NCBI RefSeq assembly: GCF_000514775.1 | Contig: NZ_AZWO01000008.1 | Coordinates: forward strand, 1 to 64,000 | Direction: 5' to 3' | DNA from: Salinispora pacifica CNR114 | GTDB taxonomy: Bacteria > Actinomycetota > Actinomycetes > Mycobacteriales > Micromonosporaceae | Length of the DNA: 64,000 nt | The notes under the pieces: generated by a model | Told to the model about the DNA's origin: nothing | What the model saw: only the letters and a program-made list of their open reading frames with translations | Database searches by the model: none | In this document: piece by piece, positions 1 through 8,827 of the stretch | Layout of the letters: every line of letters starts with the position of its first letter | Position numbering within the stretch: the stretch's first letter is position 1 | Made by a program: the position numbers and the translations under genes

Positions 1-1882
1 GAACGCACCCTCGGAACTCGTCGCTGGCCGGTATCGGCTCTTGTCGCCGATCGGTCAGGGTGGCATGGGTCGGGTGTGGAAGGCGCAGGACGAGGTGCTG
101 CATCGGACTGTGGCGATCAAGGAGTTGGTTCCGCCGCCCAGTCTCACCGATGAGGAGCGCCGTGAGATGCGGGAGCGTTCGCTGCGCGAGGCGCGGGCGA
201 TCGCTCGTCTCAATCACGTCAACGTCGTTCGTATCTTCGATGTGCTGCGTACCGATGGTGATCCGTGGATCGTGATGGAGTATGTGGCGTCGAAGTCTCT
301 CCAGGACACGCTGGCGGAGCAGGGGTCGGTGTCGCCGGCCCGGGCGGTGCAGATTGGTCTGGGGGTGCTTGGTGCGCTGAAGGCGGCGCACAAGGCGGGG
401 GTGATGCACCGGGACGTCAAGCCGGGCAATGTGTTGCTCGGTGAGGACGGGCGGGTGGTGTTGACCGATTTCGGTCTTGCCACGGTTCCGGGTGACCCGA
501 ATGTCACCCGTACTGGCATGGTGCTCGGCTCGCCTGCGTACATCGCGCCCGAGCGGGCACGGGACGGTACTGCCGGGCCGGAGGCGGATCTCTGGTCGCT
601 GGGGGCGACCCTGTACGCGGCGGTGGAGGGTAAGTCGCCGTATGCTCGTCCCTCGGCGATCGCGACCCTCGCGGCGCTGGCCACCGAGCCGCCGCCGCCG
701 CCGAAGAACGCCGGCCCGCTGCGTCCGGTGCTCAACGGCCTGCTGCGTAAGGATCCGACTGAGCGGATCACCGCCGAGGTGGCGGAGCGACTACTGCGCC
801 GAGCCGGCGGCAAGCGTTCACAGCTCATCCCGCTGCTGTCCGGCGTACGCCGGCCCGGGCCGAACCGTCGCCCGGGGCGGACGCCGGCGGCTGTGCCGGC
901 GCCGCGACCGGCGCCGAAGCTGTCCGAACCCCCGGCGTCGGTGGCACCGGCATCGCCGCCGTCGCCCGGTGCGCCACCACCGACGGCCGAGCCGCCGGCG
1001 GATGCCGCCCGCACCGCGAAGGTGACGGGTACCGGCCCGACCGCGCCGGTCGATCCTCCGGTGGACCGACCGTACGCCGACCCGACGGCGAAGCTCGGTG
1101 GGCTGTCGGCTGCCCCGGCATCGTCCATGTCCCCACCCGGGGTGCCCGCGGCCGGTACTAAGCGTCACGTCACCCGTCGCAACCTGCTGATCGGTGCCGT
1201 GGTGGTCCTGCTCCTGCTTGGTGTCGTGGTGGCCTATCCGCGGCTCGCCACGGAGGGTGACGGAGTGGATCCGGGTGCCGTCGCGACCGGTGCCGGGGCC
1301 ACCACGGCTCCGGCCAACTCGGCTCCGAGCGCCACGGCGCCAACGAGCCCCCCGACGGCCAGCGCCAGCCCTCCGCCGGCCAGCGTCAGCCCGACCCCGA
1401 GTGGCACGGCAGGCGCGGCCCTGCCGGCCGGCTGGAAGCTACACCGGGACGCCACGGGATTTGTGGTGCCGGTGCCGCCGGGGTTCGACCTGGACTACCG
1501 CCGGCAATGGGGTCGGGGGCCGGAGGACTATCGGGTCCGGTTCTCCGACGGTCAGGGGCGGGCCCTGCTCATCGACCAGACGACGACGCCACTGGACGAT
1601 GCTGTGGCCGACTGGCGTAAGCAGGAGGCTGCCCGACGCGACGGCTACCGTGGCTACCAGCACGTCAAGATCGTTTCAGTGGACTACTGGGATGAGGCCG
1701 CCGACTGGGAGTGGATCTTCGATGACGACTACGGACGTCGGTTGCACGTCCGCAATCGTGGCTTCGTGACCGCGCCCGACAAGGGGTACGCGATCCGCTG
1801 GGACTGCCCGGAGGACGACTGGGCGGCGAACGAGTCGATCTTCGAAATCATCGCCGCCGGTTTTGTGCCAGTACGTAGCTGA
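1..1882 (+). CDS. Ser/Thr protein kinase with extracellular domain (5' partial)
   Basis: Membrane-bound eukaryotic-type kinase phosphorylating Ser/Thr residues. The frame is open from base 2, reading LVAGRYRLL before the glycine loop (GQGGMG), so the real start lies outside the window; the TTG at 41 is not the start. The catalytic Lys is in VAIK (119-121), the catalytic Asp in HRDVKPGN (413-415) and the DFG Asp at 467-469. A Pro/Ala-rich linker (about 840-1160) leads to one membrane helix (about 1183-1240), a second Pro/Ser/Thr-rich stretch and a folded C-terminal region of about 150 residues (1420-1880) rich in Trp, Tyr and Asp. There are no PASTA repeats, so this outer domain is a different, unrecognised sensor. 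Kinase assignment is secure; ligand and substrates are unknown. Confidence 0.93.
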   Translation, partial: NAPSELVAGRYRLLSPIGQGGMGRVWKAQDEVLHRTVAIKELVPPPSLTDEERREMRERSLREARAIARLNHVNVVRIFDVLRTDGDPWIVMEYVASKSLQDTLAEQGSVSPARAVQIGLGVLGALKAAHKAGVMHRDVKPGNVLLGEDGRVVLTDFGLATVPGDPNVTRTGMVLGSPAYIAPERARDGTAGPEADLWSLGATLYAAVEGKSPYARPSAIATLAALATEPPPPPKNAGPLRPVLNGLLRKDPTERITAEVAERLLRRAGGKRSQLIPLLSGVRRPGPNRRPGRTPAAVPAPRPAPKLSEPPASVAPASPPSPGAPPPTAEPPADAARTAKVTGTGPTAPVDPPVDRPYADPTAKLGGLSAAPASSMSPPGVPAAGTKRHVTRRNLLIGAVVVLLLLGVVVAYPRLATEGDGVDPGAVATGAGATTAPANSAPSATAPTSPPTASASPPPASVSPTPSGTAGAALPAGWKLHRDATGFVVPVPPGFDLDYRRQWGRGPEDYRVRFSDGQGRALLIDQTTTPLDDAVADWRKQEAARRDGYRGYQHVKIVSVDYWDEAADWEWIFDDDYGRRLHVRNRGFVTAPDKGYAIRWDCPEDDWAANESIFEIIAAGFVPVRS

Positions 1883-1943
1883 TCTCCTCCCGGCTGGCCG
1901 AGGGCGGCCAGATCGGGCCGGAGGTCGGCCGGGACGAGGGCGG

Positions 1944-1949
1944 TAGGCT
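1944..1949 (+). promoter_or_regulatory. -10 element TAGGCT, leaderless start
   Basis: TAGGCT ends 8 bases before the ATG at 1958 and no Shine-Dalgarno sequence lies between them. This is the usual layout of an actinobacterial leaderless promoter. No convincing -35 is visible. Confidence 0.45.
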
Positions 1950-1957
1950 CCCCGCCC

Positions 1958-2701
1958 ATGGTGTCGATCGACGGTCTGACCGGTATCTGGGACACACTGC
2001 TCGGCGCGCAGCCGGACCCGCCCCCGCTGCTGGTGCTGCTGACCGGGGTGGGGGCGTTGGTTGTGGTCAGCGCCGGTCGACCCTGGCGGGTCGCCCGCAA
2101 CGCGGTCACCATCGCCCACGAGGGCGGGCACGCCCTGGCCGCCCTGCTCACCGGCCGTCGCCTGCACGGCATCCGGCTGCACTCGGACACCTCCGGGCTC
2201 ACCCTCTCCGCCGGTCGCCCCACCGGACCCGGCATGGTGATCACCCTGCTCGCCGGCTACCTGGCTCCACCGCTGGTCGGGCTCGCCGGTGCCGGAATCC
2301 TCGGTGGCAACCGGATCACCCTGCTGTTGTGGATCGCCGTCGCACTGCTGCTGGCGATGCTGGTCCTGATCCGCAACGTCTTCGGAGTGCTGTCGCTGCT
2401 GGTCACCGGAGGGCTCGTACTCGCCGTCTCCTGGTACGCCGCACCACAGGTGCAGGCGGCGTTCGCGTACACCGGGGTGTGGTTCCTGCTGCTCGGCGGT
2501 ATCCGCCCGGTGGTCGAGCTGCAACGGCTACGCGCCAGCGGCCGGATGCCCGCCTCCGACGCCGACCAACTCGCCGGCATCACCCCCTTCCCCGCGTTCT
2601 TCTGGGTCACGATGTTCGCCCTGGTCAACCTGGTCGTGCTGGGTTTCGGCGCGGCTCTGTTGGCCGGCCCGGCCCTGACCGGGTACGGGCTGACCGGCTG
2701 A
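1958..2701 (+). CDS. M50-family membrane metallopeptidase-like protein
   Basis: 247-residue polytopic membrane protein. Residues 54-58 read HEGGH, the HExxH zinc motif (His54, Glu55, His58), placed at a hydrophobic segment as in M50B (site-2-protease-like) peptidases. Several further hydrophobic segments follow (about 90-115, 118-150, 150-180, 210-235). In the family such proteins cleave membrane substrates, but the substrate here is unknown and activity is inferred from the motif alone. The gene stands between the kinase and the sigma/partner pair. A role in releasing a sigma factor from a membrane anchor is possible but only suggested by proximity. The ATG is preferred because a TAGGCT -10 lies 8 bases upstream. 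Confidence 0.8.
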   Translation: MVSIDGLTGIWDTLLGAQPDPPPLLVLLTGVGALVVVSAGRPWRVARNAVTIAHEGGHALAALLTGRRLHGIRLHSDTSGLTLSAGRPTGPGMVITLLAGYLAPPLVGLAGAGILGGNRITLLLWIAVALLLAMLVLIRNVFGVLSLLVTGGLVLAVSWYAAPQVQAAFAYTGVWFLLLGGIRPVVELQRLRASGRMPASDADQLAGITPFPAFFWVTMFALVNLVVLGFGAALLAGPALTGYGLTG

Positions 2702-2807
2702 ACCGGAGCCCGGGTTGGCCCAGTCGGGGCGGAAAAGCCGGGAGCTGCCGGCAACCTGGGGCCGGCGCTGGGGCGTGTCCTCTGCGACCGCCACGGGAGG
2801 TAGCCAG

Positions 2808-3308
2808 GTGCCGGATGTCGATGGGTTCGACGAGTTCTATCGGGGGAGCCGACAGCGGCTGCTCGGCTTCGTGTACGTGCTCACCGGTGATCTCACCGAG
2901 GCCCAGGATGCGGTGCAGGAGGCGTATATCCGGGCCTGGCAGCGCTGGTCCACGGTGAGCGGGTACGACAACCCGGAGGCGTGGGTGCGGGTGGTGGCGA
3001 GCCGGATCGCGGTCAGCCGATGGCGCAGCCTGCGCAGCCGCGCCCGGGCGTACCTGCGGCACGGTGCCACCGAGAGCGTCCCGGCGCCAAGCACCGACAC
3101 GGTGGCGGTGGTCGCCGCACTACGCCGGCTGCCGGAGGAGCAGCGCATCGCGATCGCGCTCTACTACCTGGTGGGGATGCCCGTCGTCGAGGTGGCCCGG
3201 GAGACCAACGCCCCGGTCGGCACCGTCAAGGCCCGGCTGGCTCGCGGCCGGGCTGCTCTCGCCGGGCTGCTCGCTGTCGTCGATCTGGAGGAGGCCGTCG
3301 ATGCGTGA
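2808..3308 (+). CDS. SigE-family ECF RNA polymerase sigma factor
   Basis: 166-residue group IV sigma factor directing RNA polymerase to alternative promoters. Region 2 is seen at about residues 5-70 (FDEFYRGSRQRLLGFVYVL, then AQDAVQEAYIRAW), and region 4 at about 100-160 with a helix-turn-helix (VVEVARETNAPVGTVKARLAR). The GTG at 2808 is chosen because GGGAGG (2795-2800) precedes it at good spacing; the frame is open further upstream to 2715 but without family similarity. It overlaps the next gene by 8 bases, so the two are translationally coupled, typical for a sigma factor with its membrane-bound regulator. Confidence 0.9.
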   Translation: MPDVDGFDEFYRGSRQRLLGFVYVLTGDLTEAQDAVQEAYIRAWQRWSTVSGYDNPEAWVRVVASRIAVSRWRSLRSRARAYLRHGATESVPAPSTDTVAVVAALRRLPEEQRIAIALYYLVGMPVVEVARETNAPVGTVKARLARGRAALAGLLAVVDLEEAVDA

Positions 3309-4182
3309 TGAGTTGAGCGTCTCCGAGCCGATGCAACGCGGCCTGCGCGACGTCCGTTGGCTGGAGGCGGCGGAGCTCCGTGCTCGGGCCCGCCGTCGCA
3401 GCCGGCGTACCGCCCTGTTGGCGGGGATCGTCCTGGTGGGGACCTTGGCGGTGGTCACCGTCGCGGTGATCAACCCCCCATGGAGCTACTCACCGGCCAC
3501 CTCGGTACCGGTGCAGGCCGCGGTGGGAAGCACCCCCGCGTCGCCCGCCGGGCAGGTTGCGGCGGTGCGTTCCGACCTTCCGCCCGAGCTCTTCGTCCAA
3601 CAGTCGGACCTGGTCGTGCGCACGGAGCTGCACCTCGGCGAGGCCGCCCTGGGCGGGACGGTCACGCTGGGGCTCGGGCGCGACCGATGTGGCCCGGGCC
3701 CGGAGGCGGAGGCGTGGATGAACCGGTCGCAGACGCTACTGCGGTGGTCGGCCGGCGGCCCCGATCGGCTCGGCGACATCCTGGTTGTGCAGGATCTGTA
3801 TCGGTTCCGCGGTGATGACGCGGCTCGTTTCTTCGCCGAGGTCCGACAGACGATCGCCTCCTGCCCCCAGCAGGGGGAGGTCTGGACGGCCTACCACGAA
3901 GGCAGCGCGGTGGAACTGAAAGCGCTGCACCACTGGGACACCCCGCAGGTGGACTTCGCCGGTGAGGAGTCGCTCCTGCTGCGGCATTCGTCCTCCCTGT
4001 CCGTCAACCCCACGACGGGCGAACCGCAGGCCGTGGCGAACTCACCGGAGCTGCGGGTCGTGTTGCGCGTCGGTGACCTGGTGACGGTGCTCTTCCTCAG
4101 CATGGCCGGCGAGGCGGAACTGGTCCGCCTCGCCGACGTGGCGGCCCGCCGCATGTGCACCGCCGCCAGCCCGCCCTGCTGA
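3301..4182 (+). CDS. Membrane-anchored protein, probable anti-sigma partner
   Basis: 293 residues: a short cytoplasmic head (1-38, rich in Arg), one membrane helix (about 39-60, LLAGIVLVGTLAVVTVAVI) and a large extracytoplasmic domain of about 230 residues with several Cys. The ATG lies inside the end of the sigma gene (8-base overlap). I see no zinc anti-sigma motif (HxxxCxxC) in the head. The anti-sigma role is therefore inferred from coupling and topology, not from a recognised domain. It could instead be a sensor lipoprotein-like effector of the same regulon. Confidence 0.7.
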   Translation: MRDELSVSEPMQRGLRDVRWLEAAELRARARRRSRRTALLAGIVLVGTLAVVTVAVINPPWSYSPATSVPVQAAVGSTPASPAGQVAAVRSDLPPELFVQQSDLVVRTELHLGEAALGGTVTLGLGRDRCGPGPEAEAWMNRSQTLLRWSAGGPDRLGDILVVQDLYRFRGDDAARFFAEVRQTIASCPQQGEVWTAYHEGSAVELKALHHWDTPQVDFAGEESLLLRHSSSLSVNPTTGEPQAVANSPELRVVLRVGDLVTVLFLSMAGEAELVRLADVAARRMCTAASPPC

Positions 4183-4200
4183 ACCCCGCTGACCGCACAC

Positions 4201-5784
4201 CTACAGCGGGATGTTGCCGTGCTTCTTCGGGGGCAGGGTCTCGCGCTTGGTACGCAGGACCCGCAGCGCGCGGACGATCTGTGCCCGGGTTTCGTGTGGC
4301 GGGATGACCGAGTCGATGTACCCGCGTTCGGCGGCGATGTACGGGTTGGCGAGGGTGTCCTCGTATTCGGTGATCAGCTCGGCGCGCCGCGCCGCCGGGT
4401 CGGCGGCGCCAGCCAGCTCCTGCCGGTGCAGGATGTTGACCGCCCCCTGCGCTCCCATCACCGCGATCTGGGCGGTTGGCCAGGCGAAGTTCAGGTCCGC
4501 GCCGAGGTGCTTGGAGCCCATGACGTCGTAGGCGCCGCCGTACGCCTTGCGGGTGATGACGGTGACCTTCCCGACGGTGGCCTCGGCGTACGCGTAGATG
4601 AGCTTCGCGCCCCGGCGGATGATGCCCTCCCACTCCTGGCTGGTGCCGGGGAGGAAGCCGGGTACGTCCACGAAGGTGAGTACCGGAATGTTGAACGCGT
4701 CGCAGGTGCGGACGAAGCGCGCGGCCTTCTCCGACGCGGCGATGTCCAGCGTGCCGGCGAAGTGCATGGGCTGATTCGCGACCACGCCGACCGGCCGGCC
4801 CTCGACCCGGCCGTAGCCGACGATCAGGTTCTGCGCGTACAGCGGCTGCACCTCAAGGAACTCGCCCTCGTCGAGGACGTGCTCGATGACCTGGTGCATG
4901 TCGTATGGCTGGTTCGCCGAGTCCGGGATGAGGGTGTCCAGCTCCCGGTCCTCGTCGCTGATCTCGAGGTCCATGTCGACCGGGTACGTGACCGGCTCGT
5001 CCAGGTTGTTCGACGGCAGGTACGACAGCAGCGCCCGGACGTACTCGATCGCGTCCTCCTCGTCGGTGGCGAGGTAGTGCGCGTTGCCGCTGCGCGAGTT
5101 GTGCGTACGGGCGCCGCCCAGCTCCTCCATTGCGACGTCCTCACCGGTGACAGTCTTGATCACGTCCGGGCCGGTGATGAACATGTGTGAGGTCTGGTCG
5201 ACCATCACGGTGAAGTCGGTGACCGCGGGCGAGTAGACGGCGCCACCCGCGCACGGGCCCAGGATGAGCGAGATCTGCGGGATGACGCCACTGGCCCGTA
5301 CGTTGCGGAAGAAGATCTCGCCGTAGAGGCCGAGCGAGGCGACGCCCTCCTGGATTCGCGCCCCGCCGGAGTCGTTGATCCCGATGACCGGGCACCCGAT
5401 CTTCATGGCCAGGTCCATCACCTTGACGATCTTCTCGCCGAAGACTTCGCCGAGGGAGCCGCCGAAGACCGTGAAGTCCTGCGCGAAGACGCAGACCTGG
5501 CGGTCGTCGATGGTCCCGTAGCCGGTGATGACGCCGTCGCCGTAGGGGCGGGTCTTCGCCAGTCCGAAGTTGGTGGACCGGTGTCGGGCCAGCTCGTCCA
5601 GTTCGACGAAGGAGCCCGGGTCGAGGAGGAGCTCGATCCGTTCCCGCGCGGTCTTCTTGCCCCGTGCGTGCTGCTTGTCCACGGCGCGCGCCGACCCGGC
5701 GTGCACCGCCTCGTCGATCCGACGCTCCAGGTCCGCCAGCTTGCCCGCGGTGCTGTGGATGTTGGTCCCGGTCTCGGTAGTCAC
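4201..5784 (-). CDS. accD5: Acyl-CoA (propionyl-CoA) carboxylase beta subunit
   Basis: 527-residue carboxyltransferase subunit moving CO2 from biotin carried by an AccA-type subunit to propionyl/acetyl-CoA, giving methylmalonyl- or malonyl-CoA. The N half contains [13 protein letters not shown], the acyl-CoA pocket loop, and the C half [15 protein letters not shown] and HGNIPL at the very end, as in actinobacterial AccD5/PccB. Gene order with birA, a PH membrane protein and GtrA matches mycobacterial accD5. The GTG at 5784 is preferred over the TTG at 5787: TATATT ends 6 bases upstream and there is no ribosome binding site. No small epsilon subunit gene (accE) or maf lies downstream, unlike many relatives. 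Confidence 0.95.
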   Translation of the reverse strand: MTTETGTNIHSTAGKLADLERRIDEAVHAGSARAVDKQHARGKKTARERIELLLDPGSFVELDELARHRSTNFGLAKTRPYGDGVITGYGTIDDRQVCVFAQDFTVFGGSLGEVFGEKIVKVMDLAMKIGCPVIGINDSGGARIQEGVASLGLYGEIFFRNVRASGVIPQISLILGPCAGGAVYSPAVTDFTVMVDQTSHMFITGPDVIKTVTGEDVAMEELGGARTHNSRSGNAHYLATDEEDAIEYVRALLSYLPSNNLDEPVTYPVDMDLEISDEDRELDTLIPDSANQPYDMHQVIEHVLDEGEFLEVQPLYAQNLIVGYGRVEGRPVGVVANQPMHFAGTLDIAASEKAARFVRTCDAFNIPVLTFVDVPGFLPGTSQEWEGIIRRGAKLIYAYAEATVGKVTVITRKAYGGAYDVMGSKHLGADLNFAWPTAQIAVMGAQGAVNILHRQELAGAADPAARRAELITEYEDTLANPYIAAERGYIDSVIPPHETRAQIVRALRVLRTKRETLPPKKHGNIPL

Positions 5785-5790
5785 CAAGGG

Positions 5791-5796
5791 AATATA
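5791..5796 (-). promoter_or_regulatory. -10 element TATATT for accD, leaderless
   Basis: On the minus strand TATATT is followed by 6 bases and then the GTG at 5784, with no Shine-Dalgarno. It lies in a short A+T-rich island, unusual in this sequence, between accD and birA. Confidence 0.5.
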
Positions 5797-5857
5797 ACGA
5801 TGGTTCAGCTCGGCGCCGCTGTGCAGTACGCCTCACCACCGGTGATCGGGAGGGCCG

Positions 5858-5863
5858 TAGGCT
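5858..5863 (+). promoter_or_regulatory. -10 element TAGGCT for birA, leaderless
   Basis: TAGGCT is followed by 6 bases (GGCGGG) and the ATG at 5870. The GGCGGG could serve weakly as a ribosome binding site, but the spacing fits a leaderless transcript. Confidence 0.45.
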
Positions 5864-5869
5864 GGCGGG

Positions 5870-6745
5870 ATGCTGGGTTCCCCGTACACCGATCTGGATC
5901 GCCCACCACTGTCGGTGGCGCGGCTGCGTCGCGCGTTGGTCGCGCCGCACGGTGCCTGGGCCCGGCTGGAGCTTCTCGCGGAGACCGGTTCGACCAACGC
6001 GGACGTGGCCGAGTATGCCCGCTCGGGGGAGCCGGAGGGCCTGGTACTGGTCGCGGAGCGGCAGCGTGCGGGGCGGGGGCGGCGGGGCCGTGACTGGCAG
6101 TCGCCGGCCCGGGCGGGGATCGCGACCAGCGTCCTGCTTCGGCCGGGGGAGGCGGTGGCCGAGCGGGGCTGGGCGCCGGTGCCACCGTCGGCGTACGGGT
6201 GGCTGCCGCTGCTCGCCGGAGTGGCGCTGGTGCAGGCGGTGACCCGGCTGGCCGAGTTGGAGGCCACCCTGAAGTGGCCGAACGATCTGCTCATCGGTGC
6301 GGCGAAGTGCGGCGGCATCCTCGCCGAGGGGGTGCCGATGGCAAGGACGGCGGCGCCCCCCGCGATCGTCCTCGGCATCGGGCTGAACGTGACTCTTCGT
6401 GCTGATGAGTTGCCGGCGAACCCGAATGGTCTGCCGGCGACCTCGCTGCAGTTGGCCGGTGCCGCGGCGACCGACCGGGATCCGTTGTTGCGGGCGCTCC
6501 TCCGGTCGCTGGGCGACTGGTATGGGCGGTGGCGGGCCGCTAAGGGTGATGCGGTGGCCAGCGGCCTGCGCGCGGCGTACCTGGCCGTCTGTGCCACCGT
6601 GGACCGTCCGGTCCGGGTGCTGCTGCCGGACGGCGGCGAGTTGACCGGCACGGCGACCGGCGTTGACGCCGACGGCCAGCTGGTGGTGGCCACCCCAGAG
6701 GCCACCCGGCACCTCTCCGCCGGCGACATTCTGCATCTGCGCTGA
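5870..6745 (+). CDS. birA: Biotin--[acetyl-CoA-carboxylase] ligase
   Basis: 291-residue cytoplasmic enzyme that activates biotin as biotinyl-AMP and attaches it to the carrier lysine of acyl-CoA carboxylases. The motifs ETGSTNADV, the adenylate loop GRGRRGRDWQSP and KWPNDLL with KCGGIL are in family order, and a C-terminal beta-barrel domain is at about 235-290. There is no N-terminal helix-turn-helix, so this is a group I BirA without repressor function. It is divergent from the carboxylase beta subunit, so ligase and client enzyme are linked in the genome. Confidence 0.95.
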   Translation: MLGSPYTDLDRPPLSVARLRRALVAPHGAWARLELLAETGSTNADVAEYARSGEPEGLVLVAERQRAGRGRRGRDWQSPARAGIATSVLLRPGEAVAERGWAPVPPSAYGWLPLLAGVALVQAVTRLAELEATLKWPNDLLIGAAKCGGILAEGVPMARTAAPPAIVLGIGLNVTLRADELPANPNGLPATSLQLAGAAATDRDPLLRALLRSLGDWYGRWRAAKGDAVASGLRAAYLAVCATVDRPVRVLLPDGGELTGTATGVDADGQLVVATPEATRHLSAGDILHLR

Positions 6746-6869
6746 ACGGCCACGGCTGACCGGCGGGGCCGAGCTCGGTAGCGCTGTCGTCGTCCGGCCC
6801 GCGCGGCTGATGTCGTGGGATGGGGTGAGCGGTTACGGTCTGCGCGTCCGATCTGTGCTGGAGGTACCC

Positions 6870-7433
6870 GTGGCGTTTCCGGAGGACGTGCTCACCGAGG
6901 ACGAGCACGTCGTGCTGCATCTGCACCCGCACTGGAAGGCCCTGGTCCGGCCGGTCGCGGTGATGGTGCTCGCCGTCGCGGTGGTGGTGGCCGCCCTGGT
7001 GCTGGCCCCCGACGGTGCTGGCCGGGCGGCGGCGTTGGTGGTGCTGGGCGGGGCGGCGCTGGTGGGGGTGCTCTGGTTCGCGCTCTGGCCGGCGCTGGTC
7101 TGGCAGGCGACCCACTACCTGTTCACCAGTGAGCGGGTGCTCATCCAACAGGGCGTGCTCTCCCGGGACCGCCGGGGCATCCCGCTCACCCGGGTCACCG
7201 ACCATGCGATGCAGCAGCGCCTCAGCGAGCGGTTGTTCGGCTGCGGAACCCTGACCATCGACTCCGCGGGGGAGCGTGGGCGGTCGGTGTTGGTTGATGT
7301 GCCGCAGGTGGGGCGGGTGCAGACTACGCTCTACGAGCTGGTGGAGGCGCAGTACGACCGACCGCCGTCCGACGACGCCGAGCCTCGGGAGGCGCTGACC
7401 GAGGCCCGGGACGGCAGGCCGTCCGGGGAGTAG
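6870..7433 (+). CDS. PH-domain membrane protein (bPH2/YdbS type)
   Basis: 187 residues with two membrane helices (about 28-47 and 53-72) followed by a bacterial PH-like beta domain containing YLFTSERVLIQQGVLSRDRRGIPL and TLTIDSAGERG. Start at GTG 6870 because CTGGAGG (6858-6864) precedes it; the frame extends back to 6663 without similarity. The homologous gene follows birA in mycobacteria too. Function is unknown beyond membrane association; the PH fold suggests a scaffold or envelope role. Confidence 0.87.
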   Translation: MAFPEDVLTEDEHVVLHLHPHWKALVRPVAVMVLAVAVVVAALVLAPDGAGRAAALVVLGGAALVGVLWFALWPALVWQATHYLFTSERVLIQQGVLSRDRRGIPLTRVTDHAMQQRLSERLFGCGTLTIDSAGERGRSVLVDVPQVGRVQTTLYELVEAQYDRPPSDDAEPREALTEARDGRPSGE

Positions 7434-7441
7434 GGCTGAGC

Positions 7442-7541
7442 GGTCCCGTCGCAGCCGGGCTGAGCTGGCTCCGGGTCGGGCTGGGGCGGGCTGGGCCGGC
7501 GCCCCGCCCCGGAGCCGGGCACGGTCAGGGGCGACGGGATC
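7442..7541. terminator. Nested inverted repeats between convergent genes
   Basis: Arms GGTCCCGTCGC (7442-7452) and GCGACGGGATC (7531-7541), inner arms GGCTCCGG (7467-7474) and CCGGAGCC (7509-7516), and a core GGGGCGGG / CCCGCCCC (7483-7490, 7503-7510). They can form a long imperfect hairpin between the PH gene and the gtrA gene whose stop codon they include. Likely bidirectional termination; no U-run. Confidence 0.5.
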
Positions 7542-8220
7542 GGCGGGTGCTCGTCTGCAGCTCCGCGGCGAGCTCGGCGGCCAGCTCCCGGTCCAGGTCG
7601 AGGCGGGCGTCCAGCGGGATGGTCAGGCCTTGGATCGGTGCGCGGAGGGGGTGGTGGGTGCCCGGTGGCGGGGCGGTTTCCTCCAGCTCCGAGACCGACT
7701 CCGCCAGCTCGGCGACCGGGTCCATCTCGGCCATCGTGTCCCACTCGTCGCGGGGGATGCTGTGCCAGTTGTTGGTGGCCGGCGCTGGTGCGGGTTGGAA
7801 GACGAACGTCCGGTAGGACCAGAACCGGAACAGCGTCGCCAGCAGGATACCCATCGTCTTGGCGAGGTTGAGGGCGAGCAGGCTGGTCACGCCGAGGCCG
7901 TATTTGGCCGCGGCCAGCACGCCCAGCTCGATGAGGAGCCCCGCACCGTTGAAAAGGAAGAAAAGGGCATACTCGCGTCTAACTGCCGTTTTCGGGCGAT
8001 CACGGTACGTCCAGTGGCGATTCATCAGGTACGACGTGATCGTCGCGGTGATGGTGGCGACGACCGTCGCCTTCAGTGCGCCGCCCTGGAAGACAGTGAG
8101 TGCAAGGGCGTTGAACACCGCGTAATTGATAACGGTGTTGACGCCTCCGACGATGCCGAATTTGAGCGCCTCATGCAGGAACTTCTGCCAGCGCTCGGGC
8201 AGGAGACGGACAAGACGCAT
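7525..8220 (-). CDS. GtrA-family membrane protein 1
   Basis: 231 residues with four membrane helices in the first 140 residues. The GtrA pattern is FGIVGGVNTVINYAVFNAL in helix 1, NRHWTY after helix 2 and RFWSYRTFVF after helix 4. GtrA proteins are thought to move polyprenyl-phosphate-linked sugars across the membrane for wall or glycan decoration. A long polar tail (about 150-231, acidic then Arg-rich) is additional to the usual domain. ATG 8220 is preferred to GTG 8229 because TAAGGT ends 7 bases before it. A second gtrA gene follows upstream on the same strand. Confidence 0.88.
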   Translation of the reverse strand: MRLVRLLPERWQKFLHEALKFGIVGGVNTVINYAVFNALALTVFQGGALKATVVATITATITSYLMNRHWTYRDRPKTAVRREYALFFLFNGAGLLIELGVLAAAKYGLGVTSLLALNLAKTMGILLATLFRFWSYRTFVFQPAPAPATNNWHSIPRDEWDTMAEMDPVAELAESVSELEETAPPPGTHHPLRAPIQGLTIPLDARLDLDRELAAELAAELQTSTRRSRRP

Positions 8221-8227
8221 GCAGAAC

Positions 8228-8233
8228 ACCTTA
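8228..8233 (-). promoter_or_regulatory. -10 element TAAGGT, leaderless start
   Basis: Minus-strand TAAGGT, 7 bases, then ATG at 8220. AAGGTG could also act as a Shine-Dalgarno sequence, so the two readings compete. Confidence 0.4.
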
Positions 8234-8284
8234 GGCGAGTTGGCTGGGCCGGGATCGCCCCGGCCTGGCGAGATGGGCGCCAGG

Positions 8285-8827
8285 TCACGCCCGGTATCGG
8301 TCGTGCTTCGCTTCCGGTGCGGCGGGAGTTCCCGCTGGTACGAAGACGAACCGTCGATAGGACCAGAACCGGAAGAGGGTCGCCAGCCCGGTGCCGACGA
8401 GATAGCTGGCGATGTTGTCCGCCAGCGGGGTCTGGAAGACCTCCGGCCAGATCTGGCCCAGGCCGTAGCGGCTGATCGCCAGAACCGCCACGGTGATACC
8501 GAGGCCCACCGCGTTGAAGATGAAGAAGAGCGCGTACTCGCGGGCTGGGTTGCCGCCCCGGCGGTGTCGCCACGTCCAGAACCGGTTGCCGAGGAAGGCG
8601 AAGGTCGCCGCCACCACCGTGGAGATGGTCTTCGCAGTCACCTGCTCGACGTCCTGCACTGAGGTCAGGAGGTTGAAGAGGGCGAAGTCGACGAGGAAGG
8701 CGATGCCGCCCACGGTGGCGAACTTGCTCAACTCGTGGACGAGGTGACCGAACCGGTCCAGCAAGGAGTGGATCAGGCCCGGCCGGGTTCGCCGGGAGCC
8801 GGGCTCCCCGGTCATCGTCGCTGCCAC
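8285..8827 (-). CDS. GtrA-family membrane protein 2
   Basis: 180 residues. Helix 1 reads FATVGGIAFLVDFALFNLL, followed by NRFWTWRHRR, EYALFFIFNAVGLG and the closing RFWSYRRFVF. It shares the layout of the downstream GtrA gene but has a short tail, so the two are paralogues of a duplicated or functionally paired flippase-type protein. The GTG at 8827 is chosen because TACGCT ends 6 bases before it; ATG 8815 and an open frame up to 8869 are alternatives. Substrate unknown. Confidence 0.86.
   Translation of the reverse strand: MAATMTGEPGSRRTRPGLIHSLLDRFGHLVHELSKFATVGGIAFLVDFALFNLLTSVQDVEQVTAKTISTVVAATFAFLGNRFWTWRHRRGGNPAREYALFFIFNAVGLGITVAVLAISRYGLGQIWPEVFQTPLADNIASYLVGTGLATLFRFWSYRRFVFVPAGTPAAPEAKHDRYRA

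Noticed and set aside
5141..6736. Long minus-strand open frame across accD and birA
   Set aside because: Overlaps two certain genes on both strands and has only Arg/Gly/Pro-rich sequence.
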